Positions 8,423-17,144 of a stretch of 64,000 nt of DNA are shown here, piece by piece. Numbering within the stretch: the stretch's first letter is position 1; each line of letters begins with the position of its first letter. The DNA is taken from NCBI GenBank assembly GCA_937983405.1, contig CALJZN010000043.1, positions 92,669-156,668 of the forward strand, in the 5' to 3' direction. Origin of the DNA: an uncultured Paracoccaceae bacterium. GTDB taxonomy: Bacteria > Pseudomonadota > Alphaproteobacteria > Rhodobacterales > Rhodobacteraceae. The position numbers and the translations under genes are program-made. A model generated the notes under the pieces. That model saw only the letters and a list, made by a program, of their open reading frames with translations, was not told where the DNA came from and did no database searches.

Positions 8423-9678
8423 CCCCGTTCCCCCTCGTTGCGGCGGGCCGGGATATGGCCCCGGACGAAGGCTGCCGCAAGCTCGACATGGGGCGACCAG
8501 CGGAACTGATCGACCAGCTGCACGGCGGCAAGGCGGAACCCCGCCGCCGCGAGCGTGCGGGCATCGCGCGCGAAGGTGACGGGGTTGCACGACACCATGG
8601 CGACAACGGGCACGCTCGAGGCCGCCAGCGCCGCCGTCTGCGCCTCGGCTCCGGCGCGGGGCGGGTCGATCACCACCGCGTCGAAGCGCGCAAGCTCGTC
8701 GGGGCGCAACGGACGGCGGAAGAGGTCGCGCGCCTCGGTCGTCACCCGGCGCAGGCCCGGTGCGGTGCGGGCGCCGGCGGCGAGGGCGTCCAGCATCGCG
8801 GCCTCGGCCTCGACGGCATGCACCTCGGCCCGGGCGGCCAGCGGCAGGGCGAAGGTGCCGCAGCCCGAGAAGAGGTCGGCGACGCGGCGCGCGGGGCCGA
8901 TGGTTGCGGTCACGGCGGCGACCAGCGCCGCCTCGCCCTCGGCCGTGGCCTGCAGGAAGGCGCCCGGCGGCGGCAGCACCCGGGCTGCCCCGAAGCGCTG
9001 CAGGGGCGGCGCGCGCATGGCCACCGGCTCGCCCGACCAGGCCAGGCGCGCCAGGCCGAAGCGCGCGGCCAGATCGGCCAGTTCGGCGCGCAGCGGGGCG
9101 TCGAGCGGCCTGCCGCCGCCGACGGCAAGGTCGGCCCCGGCGTCGGACCGGGTGAGCGTCAGCGCCAGCTCGCCCCGGCGCGAGGCGCCCAGCGCCGTCA
9201 CCGCCTCGAGCGCGGGCAGCGCCGCCACCAGCGCGGGATGCAGCACAAGGCAGCCCGGAACCGCCACGATGCTGTCCGAGGCGCGGCCGTGGAACCCCAC
9301 GACAGCCCCCCGTTTCGTGCGCCGCCCCGCCAGAACCGCCCGGCGCCGGCTGCGGGCGGGCGAGACATGGGGCGGCAGGAAGGGCGCCGCCAGCCCCTGC
9401 GCGGCCAGCGCGGTGCGCAGGACCTCTTCCTTCCAGGCGGTCACGAAGGGCTCGGCCGCGTGCTGCAGCCGGCACCCGCCGCAACCCCCGGCGTGCGGGC
9501 AGGGCGGCGGCACGCGCTGAGGCGAGGGCGCCAGGATGCGCGGCGCGGCCATGCGGCCGGCCGCCACCTCGCCCTCCACCGCCTCGCCCGGCAGCGCGCC
9601 CTCGATCCGCACCGGCCCGTCCGGGCCCTCGGCGATGCCGTCGCCCAGATGGCCCAGCCGGCCGACCGTCAGCCTCAC
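8419..9678 (-). CDS. RlmD/TrmA-family RNA (uracil-5) methyltransferase
   Basis: A 419-residue SAM-dependent enzyme that methylates C5 of a uridine, most likely U1939 (or U747) of 23S rRNA. An N-terminal TRAM-like domain is followed by Fe-S ligands Cys60, Cys66, Cys69 and Cys143. The SAM motif is ADLFSGCGTF, then VVIDPPRAGA, and the catalytic nucleophile is in SCNP (Cys364). The start is GTG at 9678, overlapping the stop of the ABC gene upstream (GTGA). The stop overlaps the sodium channel start. Which rRNA or tRNA position is modified cannot be settled from sequence. Confidence 0.92.
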   Translation of the reverse strand: MRLTVGRLGHLGDGIAEGPDGPVRIEGALPGEAVEGEVAAGRMAAPRILAPSPQRVPPPCPHAGGCGGCRLQHAAEPFVTAWKEEVLRTALAAQGLAAPFLPPHVSPARSRRRAVLAGRRTKRGAVVGFHGRASDSIVAVPGCLVLHPALVAALPALEAVTALGASRRGELALTLTRSDAGADLAVGGGRPLDAPLRAELADLAARFGLARLAWSGEPVAMRAPPLQRFGAARVLPPPGAFLQATAEGEAALVAAVTATIGPARRVADLFSGCGTFALPLAARAEVHAVEAEAAMLDALAAGARTAPGLRRVTTEARDLFRRPLRPDELARFDAVVIDPPRAGAEAQTAALAASSVPVVAMVSCNPVTFARDARTLAAAGFRLAAVQLVDQFRWSPHVELAAAFVRGHIPARRNEGERG

Positions 9679-11495
9679 TCGGCCGCCGCGGGCAGGGCCG
9701 CAAAGGCGCCCGACTGCCGCTCCCAGTAGCGGGCATAAAGACCGCCCCGCGCCAGCAGCTCGGCGTGGCTGCCCTGCTCGACGATCCGCCCCTGATCCAG
9801 CACCACGATGCGGTCCATCTCGGACAGGGTCGAAAGGCGGTGTGCGATGGCCAGCACCGTCTTGCCGCGCATGATCCGCCGCAGGGCCGACTGGATCGAC
9901 GCCTCAACCTCGCTGTCGAGCGCGCTCGTCGCCTCGTCCAGCACCAGGATCGGGGCATCCTTGAGGAAGGCGCGGGCAAGGGCGATGCGCTGGCGCTGCC
10001 CGCCCGAAAGCTTCACCCCCCGCTCGCCGAGATGGGCGTCATAGCCGGTGCGGCCGCGATGGTCGGCGAGGCTCAGGATGAAGCCGTGCGCCTCGGCCGC
10101 CCGGGCTGCCGCGATCACCTCGTCGTCGCCGGCGTCGGGGCGGCCGTAGCGGATGTTGTCGCGGGCCGAGCGGTTGAACATCGCCGTCTCCTGCGTGACC
10201 ATGCCGATCTGGCGCCGCAGGCTCTCCTGCGTCACCTCGCGGATGTCGGTGCCGTCGATCAGGATGCGGCCCTGCTCGGCATCATAGAGCCGCAGGAGAA
10301 GGGCGACGAGCGTCGACTTGCCCGCCCCCGAGGCGCCGACGATCCCCACCTTCTCGCCCGGCGCGACGGTCAGCGAGATGCCGGCGACGCCCCCGGTCCG
10401 GCGGCCGTAGGCGAAGGCCACGTCCTCGAAGGCGACCGCGCCGCGCACCCGGCCCAGAGCCCGCGCGCCGGGATGATCGGTCAGCCTGTGGGGCGGCGCG
10501 AGCGTGGCCATGCCGTCCTCGACCTCGCCCACATTGGCGTAGATGGTCATCAGGCTCATGCTGACCCAGCCGGTCATCTGCGCGATGCGGATCGAGATCG
10601 CGCCCGCCGCGGCGATGTCGCCGGGCGTGGCGAGGCCGCGGGTCCACAAGAGCACGGTGCCGCCGATCAGGATCACCGGCAGAAGGCCCGCAAGCCCCAT
10701 CAGCGCCAGCCGGAACCAGGCCGAGACCACGCCGAAGGCCCAGGTCCGCTCGCGGTAGGCCGACAGGCTGCGCAGCGCCGCGCGATCCTCGTGGTCGGCA
10801 TGGGCGAACAGCTTGACCGTCCTGATGTTGGTGATCGTGTCCACCACCACCCCCGTCACCGTGGCCCGCGCCGCCGCCCGCGCGACCGAGGTTTCGCGCA
10901 CCCGCGGCAGGAACACCCGGATCAGCAGCAGATAGGCGCCGAGCCAGAGCAGCAGCGCCAAGGCCACCCGCGCGTCGATGGCGACGAGGAACAGGACCGA
11001 GGCCACGATCGAGGCGAGCGAGAAGGCCACCACGTTGATCGTCTCGGTCGCGACGTCCGTCACCGCGCGTGCCGCCTGCATCTGCTTGGTCGCGATCCGC
11101 CCCGCGAAGTCGTTGTCGAAGAAGCTCACCGCCTGCCCCATCGTCCAGCGGTGCAGCCGCGAGAGCACCTGCGGCAGGATGCTGGGCGCGATCCACAGGT
11201 TGGTCGAGGCCGCGTTGAGCCCGAAGACGAGCGGCCGGACGACCAGGTAGAAGGCGACGAACCCGGCGATGAGCCGCCAGTTGTCGGCAAAGAACGTGGC
11301 CGGCTCGGAGGCGAAGGCCGCGTCGATCACCGCGCCGAGCAGCAGCGCCGAGATCACCTCGAGCGTGCCGGCGACCGCCGAGATCAGGCCCGCTGCGGCA
11401 AGAAGCGGCCAGGCCCCGCGCAGGCACCACAGAAAGAAGCGCCCCAGCCGGCGGGGCGGCGGCGTCTCGACGGGGCGGAAGGGATCGTAGGTCAT
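9675..11495 (-). CDS. ABC exporter, fused permease and ATPase (second of pair)
   Basis: A 606-residue inner-membrane ABC half-exporter: N-terminal six-helix transmembrane domain (about 30-330) followed by an ATPase domain. Walker A is GASGAGKST, the signature is LSGGQRQRIALARA, Walker B is ILVLDEATSALD, and the H-loop is IAHRLST, all intact. The start at 11495 (MTYDPFRPVE) overlaps the stop of the upstream ABC gene; the frame is open to 11549. With its neighbour it probably forms a heterodimer of the MsbA/lipid or multidrug type. The substrate is unknown. Confidence 0.93.
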   Translation of the reverse strand: MTYDPFRPVETPPPRRLGRFFLWCLRGAWPLLAAAGLISAVAGTLEVISALLLGAVIDAAFASEPATFFADNWRLIAGFVAFYLVVRPLVFGLNAASTNLWIAPSILPQVLSRLHRWTMGQAVSFFDNDFAGRIATKQMQAARAVTDVATETINVVAFSLASIVASVLFLVAIDARVALALLLWLGAYLLLIRVFLPRVRETSVARAAARATVTGVVVDTITNIRTVKLFAHADHEDRAALRSLSAYRERTWAFGVVSAWFRLALMGLAGLLPVILIGGTVLLWTRGLATPGDIAAAGAISIRIAQMTGWVSMSLMTIYANVGEVEDGMATLAPPHRLTDHPGARALGRVRGAVAFEDVAFAYGRRTGGVAGISLTVAPGEKVGIVGASGAGKSTLVALLLRLYDAEQGRILIDGTDIREVTQESLRRQIGMVTQETAMFNRSARDNIRYGRPDAGDDEVIAAARAAEAHGFILSLADHRGRTGYDAHLGERGVKLSGGQRQRIALARAFLKDAPILVLDEATSALDSEVEASIQSALRRIMRGKTVLAIAHRLSTLSEMDRIVVLDQGRIVEQGSHAELLARGGLYARYWERQSGAFAALPAAAE

Positions 11496-13342
11496 GCCAC
11501 GCTCTCCCCGGCGTCGGTTCCGATGAACCCGCCCGACTGCCGCGCCCAAAAGCGCGCGTACAGCCCGCCCTTCGCCAGCAGCGCCTCATGGCTGCCCTGC
11601 TCGACGATGCGGCCCGCGTCCAGCACCACGATCCGGTCCATCCGCGCGATGGTCGAGAGCCGGTGCGCGATGGCGATCACGGTCTTGCCCGCCATCACCC
11701 CGTAGAGGGTGGACTGGATCGCCGCCTCCACCTCGCTGTCCAGCGCGCTCGTCGCCTCGTCGAGGATGAGGATGGGGGCGTCCTTCAGGATCGTGCGCGC
11801 GATGGCGATGCGCTGGCGCTGGCCCCCCGACAGCTTGACCCCGCGCTCGCCCACCCGCGCGTCGTAGCCGCGGCGCCCCTCGGGGTCGGCCAGCGTCAGG
11901 ATGAAGTCGTGCGCCTCGGCCCGGCGGGCGGCCTCGATCATCTCGGCCTCGCTCGCCTCGGGCCGGCCGTAGAGGATGTTCTCGCGCACCGAGCGGTGCA
12001 GCAGACTCGTCTCCTGCTGCACCATGCCGATGTGGCGGCGCAGCGAATCCTGCGTGACATGGGCGATGTCCTGCCCATCGATCAGGATGCGCCCCGCATC
12101 GGGGTCGTAGAAGCGCAGGATCAGCTTCACGAGGGTCGATTTCCCTGCCCCCGACCGGCCGACGAGGCCCAGCTTTTCCCCCGGCCGGATGGTCAGGTCC
12201 ACCCGGTCGAGCCCGCCCGAGCCGCGGCCGTAGTGGTGGCTGACGCCGCGAAGCTCGATCCGCCCCTCGGTCAGCCGCAGCGCCGGCGCGGCGGGGCGGT
12301 CGGTCAGGCCCAGGGGCTGGGCGATGGTCTCCATCCCCTCGGCGACGACGCCGAGATTCTGCACCAGATTGGTGGTCGCCCACATGATCCAGTAGGTCAT
12401 GTTGCCCAGCCGCAGCACCAGCGCGGCGGCGGCGGCCACCACGCCCGGGCTTGCCTCGCCCTGCATCCAGAGCCAGACCGCAAGCCCCGTCACCGAGACG
12501 ATGAGCAGCCCGTTGAGCGCGGTCAGCGTCACGTCCATCGTGGTGATGATCCGCATCTCGCGCTGGAAGGCGCGGCGCGCCGCCTCGATCGCCTCGCGGG
12601 CATACATCACCTCGCGGTCGTGGTGGGCGAACATCTTGACCGCGTGGATGTTGGCATAGCTGTCCACCACCCGCCCGGTGATCGCCGAGCGCGCGTCCGA
12701 GGATGCCTTCGACGCGGGCCCCGCGCGCCGGATCGTCCAGCGCAGAAGCGCGATGTAAAGCACCGCCCACAGCATCAGCGGCAGCACCAGCCTCGGGTCG
12801 GCCCCCGACAGCAGCGCCGTCGCCCCGACGAGCGTCGAGACCGCGAAGGCCACCGCGTCGAGCATCTGGAACGCCGCCTCGCCCGCCGCCGGCGGGGTCT
12901 GCATGATCCGGTTGGCGATGCGGCCGGCGAAATCGTTCTCGAACCAGCCCACCGGCTGGCGCAGCACATGGCGGTGCGCCCGCCAGCGGATCAGCGTGCC
13001 GAAATTGGGCAGGATCGCATTGTGCAGAAGCGCGGTGTCGATCCCCGAGATCAGCGGCCGCAGCAGCAGCACGAACAGCGCCGCCGCAATCAGCTCGGCG
13101 CCGTGGATCGCCCAGACCTCGGCCGGGCTGCCCGAGGCGACAAGGTCCACCAGCCGGCCGAGATACCAGATCAGCCCCACCTCGATCAGCGCCACGAGCA
13201 TCTTCAGCACCGCCGTCACGGCAAAGACCGCCCGGAACGGCCGGACATACGCGCGCAGGAACGGCCAGAGCCGCTGCGGCGGGCGATCGACCTCGCGGTA
13301 GGGCGCGTAGGGGTCGACGAGGGTTTCGAAGAAGCGGAACAC
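11492..13342 (-). CDS. ABC exporter, fused permease and ATPase (first of pair)
   Basis: A 616-residue half-exporter similar in layout to the gene after it: transmembrane domain, then an ATPase domain with Walker A GRSGAGKST, signature LSGGQRQRIAIART, Walker B ILILDEATSALD and H-loop IAHRLST. I place the start at a GTG (13342) with a GAGG ribosome site eight bases upstream, which gives the usual MFRFFETLVDPYAPY terminus. The frame is open to beyond 13567, but that upstream part resembles the end of a LysE exporter and is annotated separately. The two ABC proteins are expected to pair; substrate unknown. Confidence 0.92.
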   Translation of the reverse strand: MFRFFETLVDPYAPYREVDRPPQRLWPFLRAYVRPFRAVFAVTAVLKMLVALIEVGLIWYLGRLVDLVASGSPAEVWAIHGAELIAAALFVLLLRPLISGIDTALLHNAILPNFGTLIRWRAHRHVLRQPVGWFENDFAGRIANRIMQTPPAAGEAAFQMLDAVAFAVSTLVGATALLSGADPRLVLPLMLWAVLYIALLRWTIRRAGPASKASSDARSAITGRVVDSYANIHAVKMFAHHDREVMYAREAIEAARRAFQREMRIITTMDVTLTALNGLLIVSVTGLAVWLWMQGEASPGVVAAAAALVLRLGNMTYWIMWATTNLVQNLGVVAEGMETIAQPLGLTDRPAAPALRLTEGRIELRGVSHHYGRGSGGLDRVDLTIRPGEKLGLVGRSGAGKSTLVKLILRFYDPDAGRILIDGQDIAHVTQDSLRRHIGMVQQETSLLHRSVRENILYGRPEASEAEMIEAARRAEAHDFILTLADPEGRRGYDARVGERGVKLSGGQRQRIAIARTILKDAPILILDEATSALDSEVEAAIQSTLYGVMAGKTVIAIAHRLSTIARMDRIVVLDAGRIVEQGSHEALLAKGGLYARFWARQSGGFIGTDAGESVA

Positions 13343-13416
13343 GCGGGGCACCTCGCGCTGCCCCGCGCGATATAGCCCGGAGACCGGCGAAAGGAAACCG
13401 CGCGCCGGCCGCTTTC

Positions 13417-13634
13417 CGCGCAGGAGCGGCCCGACGCTTGCGACGATCGGGGCGGCCATGGCGGGGTTGAAGGCGCGCAGGCGCACGGGGCTGGTAAGCG
13501 CGCGGCGCAGCGCATGGCCCGCCGCCGCCCAGCCGAAGGCCGGGGTGAGGCCCGCGACCGCGAACACCGCCGCGACCGTCAGCGCGGCCGCCAGCGGACG
13601 GTCGGGGGCGACGTGGCGCGCCGTCCGGGTGGCG
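13417..13634 (-). pseudogene. remnant of a LysE-family exporter (C-terminal end only)
   Basis: Between the cca stop and the ABC gene, the minus strand encodes about 70 residues resembling the C-terminal end of LysE/RhtB amino-acid exporters: a hydrophobic helix, then AAGHALRRALTSPVRLRAFN, then MAAPIVASVGPLL. The order aromatic/Gly, LRR, L-x-x-P, RLRAFN, and a final small-residue helix is the usual LysE ending. The N-terminal two-thirds are missing; the frame continues upstream only as the overlapping cca sequence. There is no stop: it runs in frame into the ABC gene. Most likely a gene broken by deletion. The call rests on motif memory, so it is moderate. Confidence 0.5.
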
Positions 13635-14777
13635 TCAAGCCAGGAGCGCCTCGCGCGTCAGCCGGAAGCCCGAGGCGATCCAGCGTGCCTCGAGCGTCTT
13701 CAGCCGCGCGCCCAGCGCCGGCCCGGAAAGGCCCGGCATCAGGTCGGCGGCACGCACCGGGAACTCGGCCGCCGCGCCGGCGGCCACCTCGGCCTCCCAC
13801 CCCGGGGGTGGCGCGGTGCCCGCCAGCGCGGCGCGCAGCAGCACCACGTCCTCGGCCGCCCGGGGGCCGTGGCGCCAGGCGATCTCGCCCGGCCCCTGCG
13901 CCCCCTCGATGCCGCCGCGCAGCAGGGCAAGATGCGCCTCGTCGGCCCGGCTCAGCCGAAGCGCCGCCGCCGGGTCGGCCCCGCCCAGCGCGGCCAGCCG
14001 CCGGCGCCAGTCGGGGGGGCGGCGCCCCTCCAGCCGGACGAGCGCCGGCAGCGCCCGGGGGTCGGCGCCGGGCAGCACCCGGTCCAGCACGCCGGCCGAG
14101 GCCATCGCCGACACCGCCGGCGCCGGGTCTTCCGCCGCCAGCAGGCGCTGCATCTCGCCCGTCACGCGCTCGCGCGAAAGCCGCGCGAGGCCGTCGGCCC
14201 CCGCCGCGCAGGCGGCCAGGCCCTCGGCATCCAACCCCGCCCCGGGGTCGGCATACCAGGCATTGAAGCGGAAAAAGCGCAGGATGCGCAGCGCGTCCTC
14301 GGCGATCCGGCGCGCGGGATCGCCCACGAAGCGCACCCGCCGCGCCAGCAGGTCGGGCAGGCCCCCCAGCGGATCGACCAGCGCGCCCTCGGGCGTGGCA
14401 TAGAGCGCGTTCATCGTGAAGTCGCGCCGCGCCGCATCCTCGGCCACATCCGCGGTGAAGGCCACCACCGCGCGGCGCCCGTCGGTCGAGACGTCGCGGC
14501 GGAAGGTCGTCACCTCATGCGGGAGGCCGCCGGAAACCACGGTGATCGTTCCGTGCGCAACCCCCGTGGGCACCGGATGCAGCCCTGCGGCGCGGGCGAG
14601 GTCGGTCACCCGCGCGGGTTCGGCGTCGGTGGCGATGTCGACATCCGCGACATCGACCCCCAGCAGCGCGTTGCGCACGCAGCCGCCGACGAACAGCGCA
14701 CGGTGGCCGCCCCCCTCGAGCATCGCGCAGACCGCCTGCGTCTCGGGGCGCGCAAGCCACCCGCCCGCCAGCCTCAT
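13635..14777 (-). CDS. cca: CCA-adding tRNA nucleotidyltransferase (or poly(A) polymerase-like)
   Basis: A 380-residue class II nucleotidyltransferase that adds or repairs the 3' CCA of tRNAs. Motifs: nucleotide-binding GGCVRNALLG (31-40), the catalytic carboxylates in DVDIAT (45-50), RRDFTMNALY (117-126), then DPLGG and the ARRIAEDALRILRFFRF helix. The C-terminal half is the helical body domain. Its start overlaps the stop of the Nudix gene (ATGA), so hslO, the Nudix gene and cca form one coupled run. In alphaproteobacteria this single gene usually serves CCA addition. Confidence 0.93.
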   Translation of the reverse strand: MRLAGGWLARPETQAVCAMLEGGGHRALFVGGCVRNALLGVDVADVDIATDAEPARVTDLARAAGLHPVPTGVAHGTITVVSGGLPHEVTTFRRDVSTDGRRAVVAFTADVAEDAARRDFTMNALYATPEGALVDPLGGLPDLLARRVRFVGDPARRIAEDALRILRFFRFNAWYADPGAGLDAEGLAACAAGADGLARLSRERVTGEMQRLLAAEDPAPAVSAMASAGVLDRVLPGADPRALPALVRLEGRRPPDWRRRLAALGGADPAAALRLSRADEAHLALLRGGIEGAQGPGEIAWRHGPRAAEDVVLLRAALAGTAPPPGWEAEVAAGAAAEFPVRAADLMPGLSGPALGARLKTLEARWIASGFRLTREALLA

Positions 14778-15373
14778 GCCGAAAGCCGCTCGGCCAGGCC
14801 GCGCAGGATGCGCGCGGTGGCGCCCCAGATGTAGTAGGGACCCCAGGGCAAGACGTAATAGCGCCGGTGCTGGCCGTGCAGACGCCGCACCTCGATGCGG
14901 TAGCGCGCCGGATCGCCCACATGCGACAACGGCACGCGGAACACCTCGGCCACCTCGCCGGGCTGCGGGCGCGGCTCGAACGGCCCATGGATCAGGCCCA
15001 GGACCGGCGTCACCGAAAAGCCCGTCACCGTCTCGTGCGGGGCGAGGCGCCCGAGAACCTCGACCGCGCGCGCCGGCAGGCCGATCTCCTCCTCGGCCTC
15101 GCGCAGCGCGGCCGCCTCGGCCGAGGGGTCGGCGGCGTCGATCTTGCCGCCCGGAAAGGCCACCTGCCCGGCATGGTGGCGCAGCCGCGCCGCCCGGCGC
15201 GTGAGCACCACCTCGGCGTCGCTGGCCCCGTGCAGGATGCCCACCAGCACCGCCGCGGGCCGCAGCACGCGACCCTCGGGCATGCGGAAGCCCGGGTTGA
15301 GGTCGAAGTCCGAGGTCGCCGGCGGATCGACGGCGACGGCCCGGCGAATGAGGGCGTGCGGGTCGTGCAGCAT
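14774..15373 (-). CDS. Nudix hydrolase, CoA pyrophosphatase type
   Basis: A 199-residue cytosolic Nudix enzyme. The Nudix box runs from GGKIDAADPS to REAEEEIG (75-98), and is preceded by RAARLRHHAGQVAFPGG. The LxxHxGQVxFPGG form is the UPF0035 signature of the CoA pyrophosphatases (NudL/NUDT7/8-like), which split coenzyme A to 4'-phosphopantetheine and 3',5'-ADP. The start at 15373 overlaps the hslO stop. The end overlaps cca. Confidence 0.9.
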   Translation of the reverse strand: MLHDPHALIRRAVAVDPPATSDFDLNPGFRMPEGRVLRPAAVLVGILHGASDAEVVLTRRAARLRHHAGQVAFPGGKIDAADPSAEAAALREAEEEIGLPARAVEVLGRLAPHETVTGFSVTPVLGLIHGPFEPRPQPGEVAEVFRVPLSHVGDPARYRIEVRRLHGQHRRYYVLPWGPYYIWGATARILRGLAERLSA

Positions 15374-16362
15374 CACCCGGCGCCGCCCGGCGCGGCCGGC
15401 GCCTCGAAGCCGAGGGTTGCCGGATCGAACTCGTAATGTGCGCCGCAGAACTGGCAGTCGGCGGTGACGATGCCCCGGGGCGTCGTCATCGTGGCGATGT
15501 CCTTGCGCGAGTAGATCGAGAGGCTGGTGCGCACCCGCTCGGCCGAGCAGGTGCAGCCGAAGGCGACGGGCTGGGCATCGAACACCCGCGGCCCTTCCTC
15601 GTGGAACAGCCGCACCAGAAGGTCGGTGGGCTGCACGGCGGGGCCCACCAGCTCCTCGAGCTCGACGGTGTCGAGCAGAAGGTTGGCGCGCGTCCAGTCC
15701 TCGCCCTCGTCCCCCGACAGGATGTCGCCCGCCGCCAGCAGCCCGCCCTCGCCCGAACCGCCGCCGGCGGCCGCGGCGTGGGGCGAGGCCTTGGGCATGT
15801 GCTGCAACATCACCCCGCCCGCGCGCCAGCCCCCGGGGCCAAGGCCGAAGCCCAGCGAAAAGCGGGTCGGCAGCTGCTCGGACTGCGCGAAGTAGGTCTC
15901 GGCGCAGGCCGCCAGCGACCCCCCCGCCAGCGGCGTGATCCCCTGGTAGGGCGCCTTGCCGCGCCCCTGGTCGATCAGGATCGCGAAATAGCCCTGTCCG
16001 ATCTCGTCGAAGGGCCGGCCCGCGGCGCCGAGGCGCGCGGCGTCGAAGCTTGCATAGCCGCGCAGCCGCGCCGGCGCCCCCGCGCGCTCGGGGGCGAAAT
16101 AGTCGGTGGCGATCAGCCGCGCCGGACCCTGCCCGCGCACCTGCAGCGAGAGCTTCCAGCGCTGCTTCACCGTCTGGCCGATCAGCGCCGTCAGCAGCAG
16201 CGCCTCGGACACCAGCGCCTCGATCCGGCGCGGATAGGCATGCTGCGCCAGCACGCGGCCCAGCGACCCGTCGAGCCGCGCGACGCGGCCGCGGATGTCC
16301 GACCGGTCGAGCTGGAACGGCAGCACCGTGTCGTCCCAGGCGATGCGCGAGCCGAGGGTCAT
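15373..16362 (-). CDS. hslO: redox-regulated holdase chaperone Hsp33
   Basis: A 329-residue cytosolic chaperone switched on by oxidation. The zinc and redox cysteines near the C-terminus are Cys270 and Cys272 (CTCS) and Cys303 and Cys306 (CQFC), the arrangement expected for Hsp33. The N-terminal domain has the family features, including EALVSEALLLTALIGQTVK. The start at 16362 gives MTLGSRIAWDD. Upstream, 75 bp separate it from a divergent Nudix gene; that gap holds an AT-rich stretch TATATA that may serve as a -10 element for either gene. Confidence 0.93.
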   Translation of the reverse strand: MTLGSRIAWDDTVLPFQLDRSDIRGRVARLDGSLGRVLAQHAYPRRIEALVSEALLLTALIGQTVKQRWKLSLQVRGQGPARLIATDYFAPERAGAPARLRGYASFDAARLGAAGRPFDEIGQGYFAILIDQGRGKAPYQGITPLAGGSLAACAETYFAQSEQLPTRFSLGFGLGPGGWRAGGVMLQHMPKASPHAAAAGGGSGEGGLLAAGDILSGDEGEDWTRANLLLDTVELEELVGPAVQPTDLLVRLFHEEGPRVFDAQPVAFGCTCSAERVRTSLSIYSRKDIATMTTPRGIVTADCQFCGAHYEFDPATLGFEAPAAPGGAG

Positions 16363-16437
16363 GGGCTGTCCTTGCGCTTGGCGCCACTGTCCGGGCGGAT
16401 ATATAGGCATCCGCGGGGCAGGGCAAAGGGCGGCGGC

Positions 16438-16878
16438 ATGATCCGGCGGTTCGGCGCGGCGCGGGCGGCGGGGCAGCGCTATCGCCGCCGCGCCGGGGTC
16501 TATGCGGTGCTGTGGCTGGCGGGCGACGTGCTTCTCACCCACCAGGCCGAACCGCTGCCCGAGTTTCAGCTGCCCGGCGGCGGCATCGACCCGGGAGAAA
16601 GCCCGATCCGGGCGCTGCACCGCGAGGTGGCCGAGGAAACGGGCTGGAGCATCGCCGTCGTCCGCCGTCTCGGCGCCTTTCGCCGCTTCACCTACATGCC
16701 CGAATACGACCTCTGGGCCGAGAAGCTGTGCACCGTGTTCCTTGCCCGCCCCGTCCGCCGCCTCGGCCCGCCCTCCGAACCGGGGCACGATGCGGTCTGG
16801 ATGCCCGCGGCCGTGGCCGCCGGCCGGCTGGGGAATGCGGGCGACCGGCATTTCCTGCAGACGCTGCTGCGCGGCTGA
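16438..16878 (+). CDS. Nudix hydrolase
   Basis: A 146-residue Nudix-domain protein. The Nudix box spans 47-69, from GGGIDPGES to HREVAEETG, with the RExxEETG core intact. The N-terminus is basic (MIRRFGAARAAGQRYRRRAG). Substrate cannot be told from sequence; in this size class it could be a nucleoside diphosphate derivative or a capped RNA (RppH-like). It is divergent from hslO. A 266 bp noncoding stretch with tandem palindromes follows before htpX. Confidence 0.88.
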   Translation: MIRRFGAARAAGQRYRRRAGVYAVLWLAGDVLLTHQAEPLPEFQLPGGGIDPGESPIRALHREVAEETGWSIAVVRRLGAFRRFTYMPEYDLWAEKLCTVFLARPVRRLGPPSEPGHDAVWMPAAVAAGRLGNAGDRHFLQTLLRG

Positions 16879-16947
16879 GCCTCGGGGCCGGTCGCCCACC
16901 GCGGCATGGACAGAGCGCGCCCTGGCGCTGCGGCCGATGTCGTCGAT

Positions 16948-17002
16948 CCCGTCGGACGGGGCCCGTCGGACGGGGCCCGTCGGACGGCGCCCGTCGGACG
17001 GA
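16948..17002. repeat. four tandem 13-bp palindromes, 14-bp period
   Basis: CCCGTCGGACGGG (six-base arms around one central G) occurs at 16948-16960 and 16962-16974. Copies with one changed arm end follow at 16976-16988 (last G to C) and 16990-17002 (last G to A). The spacing is exactly 14 bp centre to centre. No reading frame supports a protein here. The array lies about 90 bp upstream of the predicted htpX promoter and just after the Nudix stop. It could be a set of operator sites, a processing or termination structure, or a simple slippage repeat. Confidence 0.8.
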
Positions 17003-17090
17003 GCAGCGAGGCGCGTGGGGCGGCGAGGCGGGCAGGGGCAGGAGACGCGGTCAGCGGGGCCCGACGGCCTGCTGCGGGGCGCGGCGGCGG

Positions 17091-17119
17091 GTTGAGCACC
17101 CGGCGGCTTGCCCCCATAT
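17091..17119 (+). promoter_or_regulatory. heat-shock (sigma-32-like) promoter of htpX
   Basis: GTTGAG (17091-17096, consensus CTTGAA) and CCCCATAT (17112-17119, a full match to the CCCCATnT -10 of RpoH promoters) are separated by 15 bp. The -10 lies 25 bp before the htpX start. HtpX is a heat-shock membrane protease in other proteobacteria, so the match is credible. Positions are read directly; function is inferred. Confidence 0.55.
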
Positions 17120-17144
17120 CGACGGCTGAAACAGGGGGTTTGCA

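Noticed and set aside
13343..13567. Extending the first ABC exporter to a GTG at 13567
   Set aside because: The added residues look like a LysE remnant, and a GTG at 13342 with a well-spaced ribosome site gives the usual N-terminus of the family.
16951..17006. Reading the 14-bp repeat array as a CRISPR array
   Set aside because: The units are contiguous with no spacers of 30 bases or so, and each is far too short.
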